From positions 310,001 through 374,000 of the forward strand of contig NZ_JAGGPU010000001.1 in NCBI RefSeq assembly GCF_018613605.1: a stretch of DNA of 64,000 nt. The letters are read 5' to 3'. The position numbers and the translations under genes were made by a program. Origin of the DNA: Pedobacter sp. ISL-64 (GTDB lineage: Bacteria > Bacteroidota > Bacteroidia > Sphingobacteriales > Sphingobacteriaceae). Positions 26,052 to 33,136 of this stretch are shown here, piece by piece. The notes beneath the pieces were generated by a model that was not told where the DNA came from, did no database searches, and was given only the letters and a program-made list of their open reading frames with translations. Positions within the stretch are counted from its first letter, which is position 1. Each line of letters begins with the position of its first letter.

Positions 26052-26690
26052 TTAATATTCCAGTTCACCCTCATGCTCAGATTCCATCTCCTGTTCTACC
26101 GTGTCTACCATATGGTCGGGATAAAGAGCCCCTTTTTCGGGTTCGGGTTTTTCTTCCTGTGGTTCGGGTGCGAAGTTAAAAAGGCTTGGTGCAAGGAACT
26201 TTTCAAGTTCTCTCATCCGCTTACGGATGGCTTCTGAATGCTCAGGAAAGTCGCCGATTTTCGGTAGTGCTGTCCACGATTCTTTGTATTTCAGCTCTTT
26301 TTCCAAGTCGGTAGATTTTGACATGGCTTCCTGAAATTTTTTGTCCTTTCCGTCTTTTTCCTTTTTCTCTTTTTCGGTTTTTTCCTTTTCCATTGCGGAC
26401 TGCTTTTTAGATTCCTCTAATTGTTTCATAAAGGATTCCATGTTGACCATCAGCCCCGATGCTCTCTCTAGTGGCGAGGTAATGGTTCCAAAAAAATCAT
26501 CGTCCAATTCTTCTGCTGTTCCTCTAAGGGTACAGGGTACAATAAGGTTTTTTGCGTTGTCGCCACAATGCTCATTATTAAGCAGTACCGATACTATCCA
26601 ATTGTTCTCTGCGCCCTTTTTGAGGGTAATTTGTATATCACCTGTGATATTCATTTGGGCTATCTGTTTAAAAAAGTTAGTTGTGTCCAT
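26052..26690 (-). CDS. PRTRC system protein E
   Basis: A 212-aa protein. The N-terminal domain (about 1-100, NFFKQIAQMNITGDIQITLKKG, then LIVPCTLRGTAEELDDDFFGTI) is the PRTRC-E signature. A highly charged Lys/Glu coiled-coil linker follows (about 103-130, KEKTEKEKKEKDGKDKK), then a C-terminal part rich in Glu and Pro. It is the first recognisable PRTRC gene of the operon (E, C, small protein, 320-aa protein, B, ThiF). PRTRC A, D and F, seen in complete cassettes, are absent here. Confidence 0.82.
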   Translation of the reverse strand: MDTTNFFKQIAQMNITGDIQITLKKGAENNWIVSVLLNNEHCGDNAKNLIVPCTLRGTAEELDDDFFGTITSPLERASGLMVNMESFMKQLEESKKQSAMEKEKTEKEKKEKDGKDKKFQEAMSKSTDLEKELKYKESWTALPKIGDFPEHSEAIRKRMRELEKFLAPSLFNFAPEPQEEKPEPEKGALYPDHMVDTVEQEMESEHEGELEY

Positions 26691-26765
26691 GATGCGTTCT
26701 TTTATAGGATTTTATAAATGTTTCCATTGTATTAAGTGTTAAATTGTACGGTAACAGGGCTGTAT

Positions 26766-27158
26766 TTAAATGAGCTTGTCCGGAGAAATCTCCTCTTTAG
26801 GGTTATTGAGCATGTATTTTTCGATCAGCAGGTTTGCTATTTCATCTTGGGAGTAGCCAAAAGCTTTTAATCTTTCTTTGTATGCTTTCATCCGTTGGCG
26901 TTGTTCTTGTCGTCCTTCTTTGCCTTTAAGGTCTAGGAGATGTGTTTTCCAATTGAAAACCGCATAGTCAATGCTTGAAAGGGTTATACGTGCGTTTTGT
27001 TCTGCCATTTTAGGGCATTGATAGTCAAATCCGAGTTCGACGTAATTTGAAAAAATCAGAAGGTATCTGTGGGAGACACTTTTGCCATACTTTCTTTCTT
27101 TTTCTACAAATTGGTTAAAAAGCCAGTCCGCAAATGCGTTATTTTTTTTGTTTTCCAT
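26766..27158 (-). CDS. small helical accessory protein (paralogue of the next gene)
   Basis: A 130-aa soluble helical protein. Its start (NNAFADWLFNQFVEKERKYG) and end (KERLKAFGYSQDEIANLLIEKYMLNN) parallel those of the 122-aa neighbour at 27210-27578 (NNDFTDWIYNRYVEALRKND and EKNLREMDFDEETIRELIIEKRFN). The two are diverged tandem duplicates. No function can be assigned. It lies in the small-protein cluster upstream of the PRTRC genes, same strand. Confidence 0.6.
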   Translation of the reverse strand: MENKKNNAFADWLFNQFVEKERKYGKSVSHRYLLIFSNYVELGFDYQCPKMAEQNARITLSSIDYAVFNWKTHLLDLKGKEGRQEQRQRMKAYKERLKAFGYSQDEIANLLIEKYMLNNPKEEISPDKLI

Positions 27159-27209
27159 ATCATTGGTATTTAATGTGTGAAATTGATTTGGGCTATCCGA
27201 CTGAAAAAG

Positions 27210-27578
27210 TTAATCGTTGCCGTAGTTGAATCTTTTTTCAATGATTAATTCTCTTATAGTCTCTTCGTCAAAGTCCATTTCACGGAGATTTTTTTCGTAG
27301 TCTGCCATTGCTTTTTGAAATTCACGTTGCCATTCTTCTCCTATAAGGGTAAGCTTGTTGGCTGTGCCGTTTTTATGGGCTTTTTCAATGGATTTTAGCA
27401 GGTTACCCATATATCGTTTTTGTTTGCTGAACCTGCTCTGGGTAAGTGCCTTAATGAAATATTGGTTCATCACGTCTAAAAAAACTAGCGCCCGTATGGT
27501 ATCGTTTTTTCGCAGGGCTTCCACATACCTGTTATAAATCCAGTCCGTGAAATCATTATTATTTTCGTAAGCCATCAT
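27210..27578 (-). CDS. small helical accessory protein (paralogue of the previous gene)
   Basis: A 122-aa helical protein with the same frame of motifs as the 130-aa protein beside it: an (N)D(F)xDWxxNxxVE start and a C-terminal helix ending in IEKxxxN. The middle has basic patches (SRFSKQKRYMGNLLKSIEKAHKNG) that could bind nucleic acid; that is inference. Its start overlaps the end of the 77-aa gene by 20 bp, suggesting co-translation. Confidence 0.6.
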   Translation of the reverse strand: MMAYENNNDFTDWIYNRYVEALRKNDTIRALVFLDVMNQYFIKALTQSRFSKQKRYMGNLLKSIEKAHKNGTANKLTLIGEEWQREFQKAMADYEKNLREMDFDEETIRELIIEKRFNYGND

Positions 27579-27792
27579 CTTGATTTTTTAAAAGTGGTTT
27601 TTTACTGTTTTGGTCATAATTGATTTTATATCCATTGCTTTCAACAATTCCTTGTAATAAATTTCTCGCGCTACAGGTATCCCAATCGTCGTTTTTGCTC
27701 ATATCCAAATAGTGCATTTTTTCAAACTCTTTTATTATTCGGGCAATGATACTGAGTGCCCTGTATTCTGTTTTATCTGTTAAATTGCTCAT
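27559..27792 (-). CDS. small acidic protein, unknown function
   Basis: A 77-aa soluble protein (TEYRALSIIARIIKEFEKMHY, then NDDWDTCSARNLLQGIVES). No membrane segment and no known motif. The first part looks like one amphipathic helix. It overlaps the following gene by 20 bp and follows a 20-codon frame by 4 bp. It belongs to the cluster of short genes typical of the accessory region of an integrative element. Confidence 0.5.
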   Translation of the reverse strand: MSNLTDKTEYRALSIIARIIKEFEKMHYLDMSKNDDWDTCSARNLLQGIVESNGYKINYDQNSKKPLLKNQDDGLRK

Positions 27793-27796
27793 GCTG

Positions 27797-27859
27797 TTAA
27801 ATTGCTTTATTGAGGTCGGTTACTTCCAATTCATAACCGTTTATGCTAATTATTTTCAT
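27797..27859 (-). CDS. possible 20-aa peptide or remnant
   Basis: ATG to TAA encodes MKIISINGYELEVTDLNKAI. The string ING(Y/F)xxEVTDLxxAI is the usual start of a roughly 80-aa small protein in Bacteroidota elements, so this may be a truncated copy. It overlaps the stop of the 138-aa gene by 14 bp and ends 4 bp before the next start, so it could also be a translational relay. Confidence 0.25.
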   Translation of the reverse strand: MKIISINGYELEVTDLNKAI

Positions 27860-28262
27860 GCTGGTGGTTGGTTTTGTATATAAATTTTTCAATGAGCATC
27901 TTTGCTTTAAGATTGATTCTATCTGCATATTTTTGGGCACCCTTTTTGGTTTTAAACTCTGAAAGAACTGCTTTCCATGTTACTTTTGTTTTGTGTACCA
28001 TAGAAGGGGTTTTGTAGGCATCGTATGTAGTTCCCAATATTTCAACCTCGCGCGTCACTTTGACCACATTAAGGAATTCTACACCTTCCCCTGTTTCATT
28101 ATAATGGGTGGATAATAGCAGATTTTCCTTTTCGTCAACAATTTGGAATTTTACATAATCAGGGTCACTGAAAATGATTTTGAATAAATCTTCTGTGATG
28201 AATGAGCCGTCTAGTAAAACCAGTTCCTCGTATTTTCTGTATTTGATAATTCCGATTTTCAT
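27846..28262 (-). CDS. small accessory protein, unknown function
   Basis: A 138-aa protein with a beta-rich N-terminal half (MKIGIIKYRKYEELVLLDGSFI, VKFQIVDEKENLLLSTHYN) and a basic helical C-terminal part (KTKKGAQKYADRINLKAKMLIEKFIYK). No family recognised. On the same strand as the rest of the cluster; the final gene of the small-protein series before the 20-codon frame. Confidence 0.55.
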   Translation of the reverse strand: MKIGIIKYRKYEELVLLDGSFITEDLFKIIFSDPDYVKFQIVDEKENLLLSTHYNETGEGVEFLNVVKVTREVEILGTTYDAYKTPSMVHKTKVTWKAVLSEFKTKKGAQKYADRINLKAKMLIEKFIYKTNHQHENN

Positions 28263-28322
28263 AATTTCTATTTTGATGATTGTTGGTAAGCTTCCCTTGT
28301 AATTCTATCACTCAATTATCTT

Positions 28323-28763
28323 TCATCCATCAAAAAGTTGTAACACTTCTGCAATGGAAAAATCTACTGTCCAAGACTCCTCGTCTTGTAGACGATGTGT
28401 GGAGTAGTTCGCCCAACCATCTGTTGCAATTTCAAGCATACAGCCCGTCGTTCTATTTTCATTAGCGGATAGGAATTTTATATCCTTTTTGTTTGGAATT
28501 ACAAATGACCAATGTTGTTCTCCAAGCAGTTCCATAGAATCTATATCGTTATCATCCTTATAGAAATACACTTCTGCGAAATAGTCCATTGTACAAAGAC
28601 CATTATGAGCTCCTGAAAAGGGTGCTATGGCATCCAGACGCGTTTGCATTTGTTCTCTCCAGTTTTCGGTAATACGAATTATTGCATAATCACATTCATC
28701 CCACTCGCTGTCCGTTTTTGCTTTTAGCATTAAGTATTCTGTTGGTTTATCTGATGATTTCAT
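28323..28763 (-). CDS. small acidic protein, unknown function
   Basis: A 146-aa acidic protein (YLMLKAKTDSEWDECDYAIIRI, then FYKDDNDIDSMELLGEQHWSFVIP). Predicted mixed alpha/beta, no membrane segment. Its start overlaps the stop of the Api92-like gene by 4 bp (ATGA), so the pair is translationally coupled. The strong acidity resembles DNA-mimic or immunity-type proteins of mobile elements, but that is only a compositional hint. Confidence 0.55.
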   Translation of the reverse strand: MKSSDKPTEYLMLKAKTDSEWDECDYAIIRITENWREQMQTRLDAIAPFSGAHNGLCTMDYFAEVYFYKDDNDIDSMELLGEQHWSFVIPNKKDIKFLSANENRTTGCMLEIATDGWANYSTHRLQDEESWTVDFSIAEVLQLFDG

Positions 28764-29254
28764 GATGGTAAATTTTGATTGTTATTAATTGAACCTGCTA
28801 TTTTACGTTCCAACATCATTTCTAATATATCGCTCTCGCTTTCGTAGGTTCCACCCTCGAAATGATATTGGTCAGTATTTTCATCAAAATGGAACTGCGC
28901 AAAATCTTTGGCTTCCAAATAAATATGTTCTAAAATACCCTCGATATAAGTCGCCTTGCCATATCTTCCATCTCCTAATTCTTCGTATTTGCATTCAAAA
29001 TGACAATCGTATTCATTAGCGATTTCGGCAAGACGGTCAATATTCGGTCTGTATTTGGTTTTATAGGTGAGTTTGTCAGATACATTCCAACATATATCAA
29101 AGAAGTAGCCTTCATCTGCTTTTACCCAATCAGGTAATTGCCCACGCTGTTCTTTTTCTTCATTCTCCGCCATTATTTTAAACAGCTCTTTTATTTGTAA
29201 AATCAAAAGGTATTCACCTTCAAATATTACTTCGTTACAACACCAATTAGCCAT
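28760..29254 (-). CDS. Api92-like ferredoxin-fold-domain protein
   Basis: A 164-aa acidic protein opening MANWCCNEVIFEG. This start (MANWCxN.l.i.G) and the YGKATYIEGILEHIY region resemble the Api92-like/DUF1281 ferredoxin-fold proteins found on plasmids and ICEs of several phyla. Cys5-Cys6 are part of the conserved start. Function unknown; distribution suggests a helper or anti-defence role on mobile DNA, which is inference. It overlaps both neighbours by a few bases. Confidence 0.6.
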   Translation of the reverse strand: MANWCCNEVIFEGEYLLILQIKELFKIMAENEEKEQRGQLPDWVKADEGYFFDICWNVSDKLTYKTKYRPNIDRLAEIANEYDCHFECKYEELGDGRYGKATYIEGILEHIYLEAKDFAQFHFDENTDQYHFEGGTYESESDILEMMLERKIAGSINNNQNLPS

Positions 29255-29663
29255 AATTATTCATCGTTATTGTTGTCTGAATTATTTTTGCTTCACTGAA
29301 AAGGAAGTGTATTCCCTGCCTTAATTTTGGGTTACATTCTACCTTAGAAGCATATTCGACAAGGCAGTTAATGGTGAACAGTGCATTGTAACCATCAAAT
29401 AATTGGTCGGCAAACCATCGGTGATTTTTATGCAGTCTGCTACCGTATTGTTTTATTGCTTTTTCGACATTCCGGACAAGACTGTACCAAAAATCGGCTG
29501 TTATTAAAGTGCCTTTCCAAATGCTTTTGTTGTGGTCTTCATTTTTGAGAAAACGCTGTATTTCCTGCTCAATAAATGGGGTTATATTGGGTAGTTCTTC
29601 GGGCAATAAGTCCGCAAGGAATTTTCCTTTTTCTACGTTGTTCATTTTTTCTAAGGGTTTCAT
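29247..29663 (-). CDS. small accessory protein, unknown function
   Basis: A 138-aa helical protein (KMNNVEKGKFLADLLPEELPN, ADFWYSLVRNVEKAIKQYG, FADQLFDGYNALFTINCLVEY). No recognised domain. ATG 29663. The end overlaps the Api92-like gene start by 8 bp, consistent with one transcript. Confidence 0.55.
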   Translation of the reverse strand: MKPLEKMNNVEKGKFLADLLPEELPNITPFIEQEIQRFLKNEDHNKSIWKGTLITADFWYSLVRNVEKAIKQYGSRLHKNHRWFADQLFDGYNALFTINCLVEYASKVECNPKLRQGIHFLFSEAKIIQTTITMNNYG

Positions 29664-29681
29664 ATCGTTGTTATTTTGTGA

Positions 29682-29852
29682 TTACACTGCTTTTGCGGTT
29701 AACTTTTTTATTTTGATAATGGCGGATTCGGGACATCCTTCGCCTGAAATTATCTGTTCTTTTGCTCCCTGTTCTCCATTTAGAGAAACTATGCAGAGGT
29801 TTATTTTTCCTTTATCGTATTTGAGGGTGGCTCTATAGATTTCTATTGTCAT
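29682..29852 (-). CDS. 56-aa small protein, unknown function
   Basis: A short frame (MTIEIYRATLKYDKGKINL, then LNGEQGAKEQIISGEGCPES and IIKIKKLTAKAV) with good protein character. It fills the gap between the 138-aa gene and the frameshifted small frame upstream. Predicted beta-rich and basic at the end. No family recognised. Same strand as all neighbours. Confidence 0.5.
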   Translation of the reverse strand: MTIEIYRATLKYDKGKINLCIVSLNGEQGAKEQIISGEGCPESAIIKIKKLTAKAV

Positions 29853-29874
29853 CGGTATTTAATTCGGTTAGTTT

Positions 29875-30095
29875 TTATATTTTCCAAAGTTCATCAAGGT
29901 TATACCCTGCATCCTGAAAAGCTTGATTAAGGTACTCGGCTACTGTTTCCCTATCGTAGTCGTGCGACCGATCGGTATCGATATATTTTGAGTTGGTTTT
30001 AATGATCCATTTGCATACGGCAACGGCATCCTTTCCTTCGTCGGCTGTTGTTCCTCCCGAAAGTTTTATTGTTGATTTTTTAAGGCAACCACCAT
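29875..30095 (-). pseudogene. small protein gene with -1 frame break at an A6 run
   Basis: A frame ending in a convincing protein tail (EGKDAVAVCKWIIKTNSKYI, then SHDYDRETVAEYLNQAFQDA and NLDELWKI) has no ATG/GTG/TTG start. An ATG at 30095 opens MVVALKN in the neighbouring frame, and a -1 shift within AAAAAAT joins both into about 67 residues. Either one A has been lost or miscalled, or slippage occurs. Function unknown. Confidence 0.4.
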
Positions 30096-30120
30096 TACAG
30101 CGGTTGCCAATGGTTAATGA

Positions 30121-31194
30121 TTAATTGAAGCAAAGTGCATCCGTACCGATTTTTTCAAAAGAGGTACAGAGGTCAAATGTTTTTTGGGCTTTCCCTTGCG
30201 CTGTGCCACCCATGACAATGGATTGTAGTTTGGCTTCTCCATCTTTGTAACTGCGTACATTCTGATAGTAGCCTGTCACCGCATTGTACGCTCCAAACAA
30301 AGTTCCTTTTGTGGTTTCCATTTGCTGTGTATCGGATAGCATCGCATAGGCGAAGGCATCTTCTACGGTGTTTTTGAAAACTGTTGATATTTCGTCTTCA
30401 TTACCTTTTTGCAGATGCTCCAAAGTTTCTTTGTTGGGACATAGCGCCAATTGGATAAGGCGTTTAACTTCTTTGTCGTTTACCCGTACTTTTGCCCATT
30501 GGTTAAAAATGCCCTCTAACTCTATGCTCATTTTGTTGGCAAGTCCCATTACTTTGTGGGCATGTTCCAAGCGTTGTTTAGCCCCTGCGGTATGTTTGAT
30601 ACGCACGACATTGCTCATACTGCGCAGTGAAGCGTTAAGGGTATTTTGACAGACGATTCTGATAGGGGTAAATGCGGCTGTAATGCTTCCGCTACCATCA
30701 TGAGAGGTGGTCAGGAATATATATTTCTCGGTGACGTCATCGCCATTGCCTACACGAATATAGTCGGGCAGTTTGGCGGTGATAAAAATGCGTTCCCCAT
30801 TTCCTAACGCTCCTGCTGTCTCGTACAGGATTCCCTCCCCACCGCCTACAATGGCATCAAAGAATGAAAAGGCTTCTCTGTTTTGTACGATATGGTAGTC
30901 TTTGCCTACGACACCGAGTGCAGTATTGGTGTCGGTGCGTAGTGTTGCAAAATTGTTAGGTAACAGGATTTCGGAAGATTCTTTTATTTCTCCATCATTA
31001 TCAATCGACATTGTACCGCCTTTGGTAAACAAAGGGGCTTTGATGACTTCGTAGTCCAGTCCCGCGTGTTTAATCGCTTCCCCGCTTGTAGGATAATCTT
31101 CTACAATTTGTCCTAGTCCGTGCCATGCTTTTTGCTGAACACTGAAAAAGGAATACTTACCTGTTTGGTCGTTAAAATTTAAATTGTGTGCCAT
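30121..31194 (-). CDS. DUF932 (DUF945) family protein
   Basis: A 357-aa protein with the DUF932 signature: KAWHGLGQIVEDYPTSGEAIKHAGLDYEV near the N-terminus, LGVVGKDYHIVQNREAFSFFDAIVG, IFITAKLPDYIRVG, the conserved ITAAFTPIRIVCQNTLNASLR, and C-terminal helices. This family occurs on phages, plasmids and ICEs across bacteria and is sometimes called phage/plasmid-related LGT-TIGR03299. Function unproven. In conjugative elements it often lies near single-stranded DNA-binding protein genes, as here (48-bp gap). Confidence 0.88.
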   Translation of the reverse strand: MAHNLNFNDQTGKYSFFSVQQKAWHGLGQIVEDYPTSGEAIKHAGLDYEVIKAPLFTKGGTMSIDNDGEIKESSEILLPNNFATLRTDTNTALGVVGKDYHIVQNREAFSFFDAIVGGGEGILYETAGALGNGERIFITAKLPDYIRVGNGDDVTEKYIFLTTSHDGSGSITAAFTPIRIVCQNTLNASLRSMSNVVRIKHTAGAKQRLEHAHKVMGLANKMSIELEGIFNQWAKVRVNDKEVKRLIQLALCPNKETLEHLQKGNEDEISTVFKNTVEDAFAYAMLSDTQQMETTKGTLFGAYNAVTGYYQNVRSYKDGEAKLQSIVMGGTAQGKAQKTFDLCTSFEKIGTDALCFN

Positions 31195-31242
31195 GATATT
31201 GAATTTTAAATTGTTTATGTTGAATTGATTGATTGAAACGGA

Positions 31243-31635
31243 TTAAAATGGGAGGTCTTCGTTTTCAGGATTGCTCCCGTTTGTAGTGTAGCTATTCTGC
31301 GGAGTTTCTGTTTCTTGTTCTTTTTTAGCACCCCTTTTTAATACCTTGAATTGTGAAGTGTGAAAATTGATTCTTGCTTTCGGCTCACCGCTTTGCGATG
31401 TCCACGCCCTTGCACTTGCCCATCCTGTGAGTTCTACCAATGTTCCCTGCGTGAGTACTGGTAGTACTTTTAGAGACTGCCAAAATGAGCAGTCTACATA
31501 TTCAGTGAGCTTTATCCACTCACCCTGTTTGTTTTTGTAGCTGTCGTTTACCGCGATAGAAAAGTTTACGACTGACCTTTCGTCCTTGAGGATGCTTGCT
31601 TTTGCATCTGCTGTTAATCTGCCAATGATGTTCAT
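31243..31635 (-). CDS. ssb: single-stranded DNA-binding protein
   Basis: A 130-aa SSB. The OB fold spans about 1-105: MNIIGRLTADAKASILKDER, VVNFSIAVNDSYKNKQGEWI, LTEYVDCSFWQSLKVLPVLTQG and TLVELTGWASARAWTSQSGEP in order. It ends with the acidic tip ENEDLPF, which recruits partner proteins. The start is ATG 31635; the open frame continues upstream to 31914 but that part has no protein character. It is an element-borne SSB, likely protecting transferred single strands during conjugation. Confidence 0.92.
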   Translation of the reverse strand: MNIIGRLTADAKASILKDERSVVNFSIAVNDSYKNKQGEWIKLTEYVDCSFWQSLKVLPVLTQGTLVELTGWASARAWTSQSGEPKARINFHTSQFKVLKRGAKKEQETETPQNSYTTNGSNPENEDLPF

Positions 31636-32392
31636 TTTTTTAGATTTTAATTGTTGTACAATATTGTTAGCTGTGCCTTTCTTTGTTTTGCCGTTCCGCC
31701 TTCCAAATAATTTTTTCAAAAGAAAAAACGGAAAAAAAGAAAGCAGACAACTACTGCGGTCAATAGTGAAAAACCAGAAGGAAACGGAATAATTGGAGGG
31801 GACCCATTTATGGGGAGGAAACCGTTTATGCCGTAGTCTTTTGGTGGGCGGTGTGATGGCTGACCGCATTACCTTGGCTGCCTTTTTGTCCGTTTCGTTT
31901 GAAAATATATTCACCCATAATTTTAACCCAATCGTAAAATAAATCGATGTTAAAGCGGTGAGTTCATGACTGCATTAAATCCATCCAATACCGCTTATCA
32001 TGAATTGAAAACTATATGAGATATACCAGTCAGATAAGGTAAATGTTAGGGAATTACAGGAATCATTAAGATTGATTCTTATATAAAGAACACCTTTTGC
32101 CATTATTAGATTTCGAAGGGATCTTCGGGTCTGGGAGCGTCAGATGATTTGTTGAAATTGCTTATGAACTAATTTGACCAGAGTCAGCGGTAAAATATAT
32201 TGATGTTAATGCAATCAGGTAATACGTGCTTTAAAGCCATTGAAAGCCATCTGATGTCGTTCAATGCCAGTCAACGGGAATTGGAAACTTTATGAAATAT
32301 ATTAGCTGGTAGCAGTTGCCAAAAACAGGGCAGATATTGCAAATTACAGAAATCAATTAAGGCTTTGCCTTTAAATAAAATACTTATTGCAA
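31636..32392. repeat. gene-free control region with two diverged direct copies
   Basis: No supported gene in 757 bp. Two related segments lie here in the same direction: about 31935-32100 and 32190-32390. Matching blocks are GTAAAATAAATCGATGTTAA with GTAAAATATATTGATGTTAA, AATTGAAAACTATATGAGATATA-type with AATTGGAAACTTTATGAAATATA-type, and GGAATTACAGGAATCATTAAG with GCAAATTACAGAAATCAATTAAG-like sequence. The second copy ends at the HTH gene start. This may be a duplicated promoter/operator, or a remnant of a duplicated gene start. Confidence 0.5.
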
Positions 32393-32659
32393 ATGGAAAT
32401 AGCAATTATAACACGTGAAGATCTGCTGAAATTTAAAATGGAGGTCGTCCAGGAGATCAGGGAAGTTATCGAAGGAAAGATTAAATCGGATGTCGACCGG
32501 GAATGGCTTAAGAGTAGTGAAGTACGTAAAATATTGAAGGTGTCACCGGGAACGTTACAAAATTTACGAATCAACGGCACATTACCATACAGAAAAATTG
32601 GTGGGAGCATGTACTATCGTCTTGAAGATCTTAAAAAACTGATGAACGGAGATAAATAG
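32393..32659 (+). CDS. helix-turn-helix (excisionase/MerR-like) DNA-binding protein
   Basis: An 88-aa protein. The N-terminal half is a charged helix (EDLLKFKMEVVQEIREVIEG). The C-terminal half is a winged-helix excisionase-type HTH (about 38-85, WLKSSEVRKILKVSPGTLQNL, NGTLPYRKIGGSMYYRLEDL). This class (HTH_17) regulates integration, excision or transfer in Bacteroidota conjugative transposons. It is divergent from the SSB operon and lies 0.5 kb from the integrase gene, so a Xis-like or regulatory role is likely. ATG 32393 is preferred over the TTG two codons earlier. Confidence 0.85.
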   Translation: MEIAIITREDLLKFKMEVVQEIREVIEGKIKSDVDREWLKSSEVRKILKVSPGTLQNLRINGTLPYRKIGGSMYYRLEDLKKLMNGDK

Positions 32660-32668
32660 AGCATTTAT

Positions 32669-32977
32669 ATGGATAGTTCGGATTCTTTTTTCTCGAAAAT
32701 AATAAGATGCATAGGTGATGATGAGAGGTTATCATCTTATCATGTTGCGCTCTTGATGGCATTGTTATACTATCAAAATAGTGATCGACCGCTGGATTTT
32801 TTTTATACCAGCCGTAAGAAGCTCATGCATTTTTCGCGGATAGGTAACATTGTCAGTTACCATAAGTTTCTTTCTGAACTGGTAAAGTATGGATATATTG
32901 AATATGTTCCATCATGGCATCCTGTTAATGGGAGCCGATTTAAGTTTATTATAGTTACAAATAGCAAAAACATTTAA
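32669..32977 (+). CDS. small winged-helix-like protein, element regulator candidate
   Basis: A 102-aa protein 9 bp after the HTH gene. The sequence SSYHVALLMALLYYQNSDRP, then TSRKKLMHFSRIGNIVSYHKFLSEL and YGYIEYVPSWHPVNGSRFKF fits a winged-helix fold like those in Bacteroidota transposon regulators and replication-initiator domains. This pairing with an excisionase-like gene recurs in conjugative transposons. No proven function. Confidence 0.6.
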   Translation: MDSSDSFFSKIIRCIGDDERLSSYHVALLMALLYYQNSDRPLDFFYTSRKKLMHFSRIGNIVSYHKFLSELVKYGYIEYVPSWHPVNGSRFKFIIVTNSKNI

Positions 32978-33052
32978 TAATAGTTGAGTAACTCATTATC
33001 AGGCTTTCAATTTATAACCGATACATCTACCGTTTTCGATTGTCTACGATCC

Positions 33053-33088
33053 AAAAAAATCCAGGAATAGTTTTCTCTGGATTTTTTT
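33053..33088. terminator. bidirectional intrinsic terminator
   Basis: AAAAAAATCCAG (33053-33064) pairs with CTGGATTTTTTT (33077-33088). The arms provide T-runs for both strands, so it can end both the HTH operon and the convergent integrase gene. Confidence 0.85.
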
Positions 33089-33136
33089 GTAATGAGTTGC
33101 TAACGCGCTTAATAAAAGGATCAGACGTAGGAGCAT

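Noticed and set aside
31636..31914. N-terminal extension of the SSB gene
   Set aside because: SSB proteins begin at MNIIGRL; the upstream part is basic low-complexity sequence.
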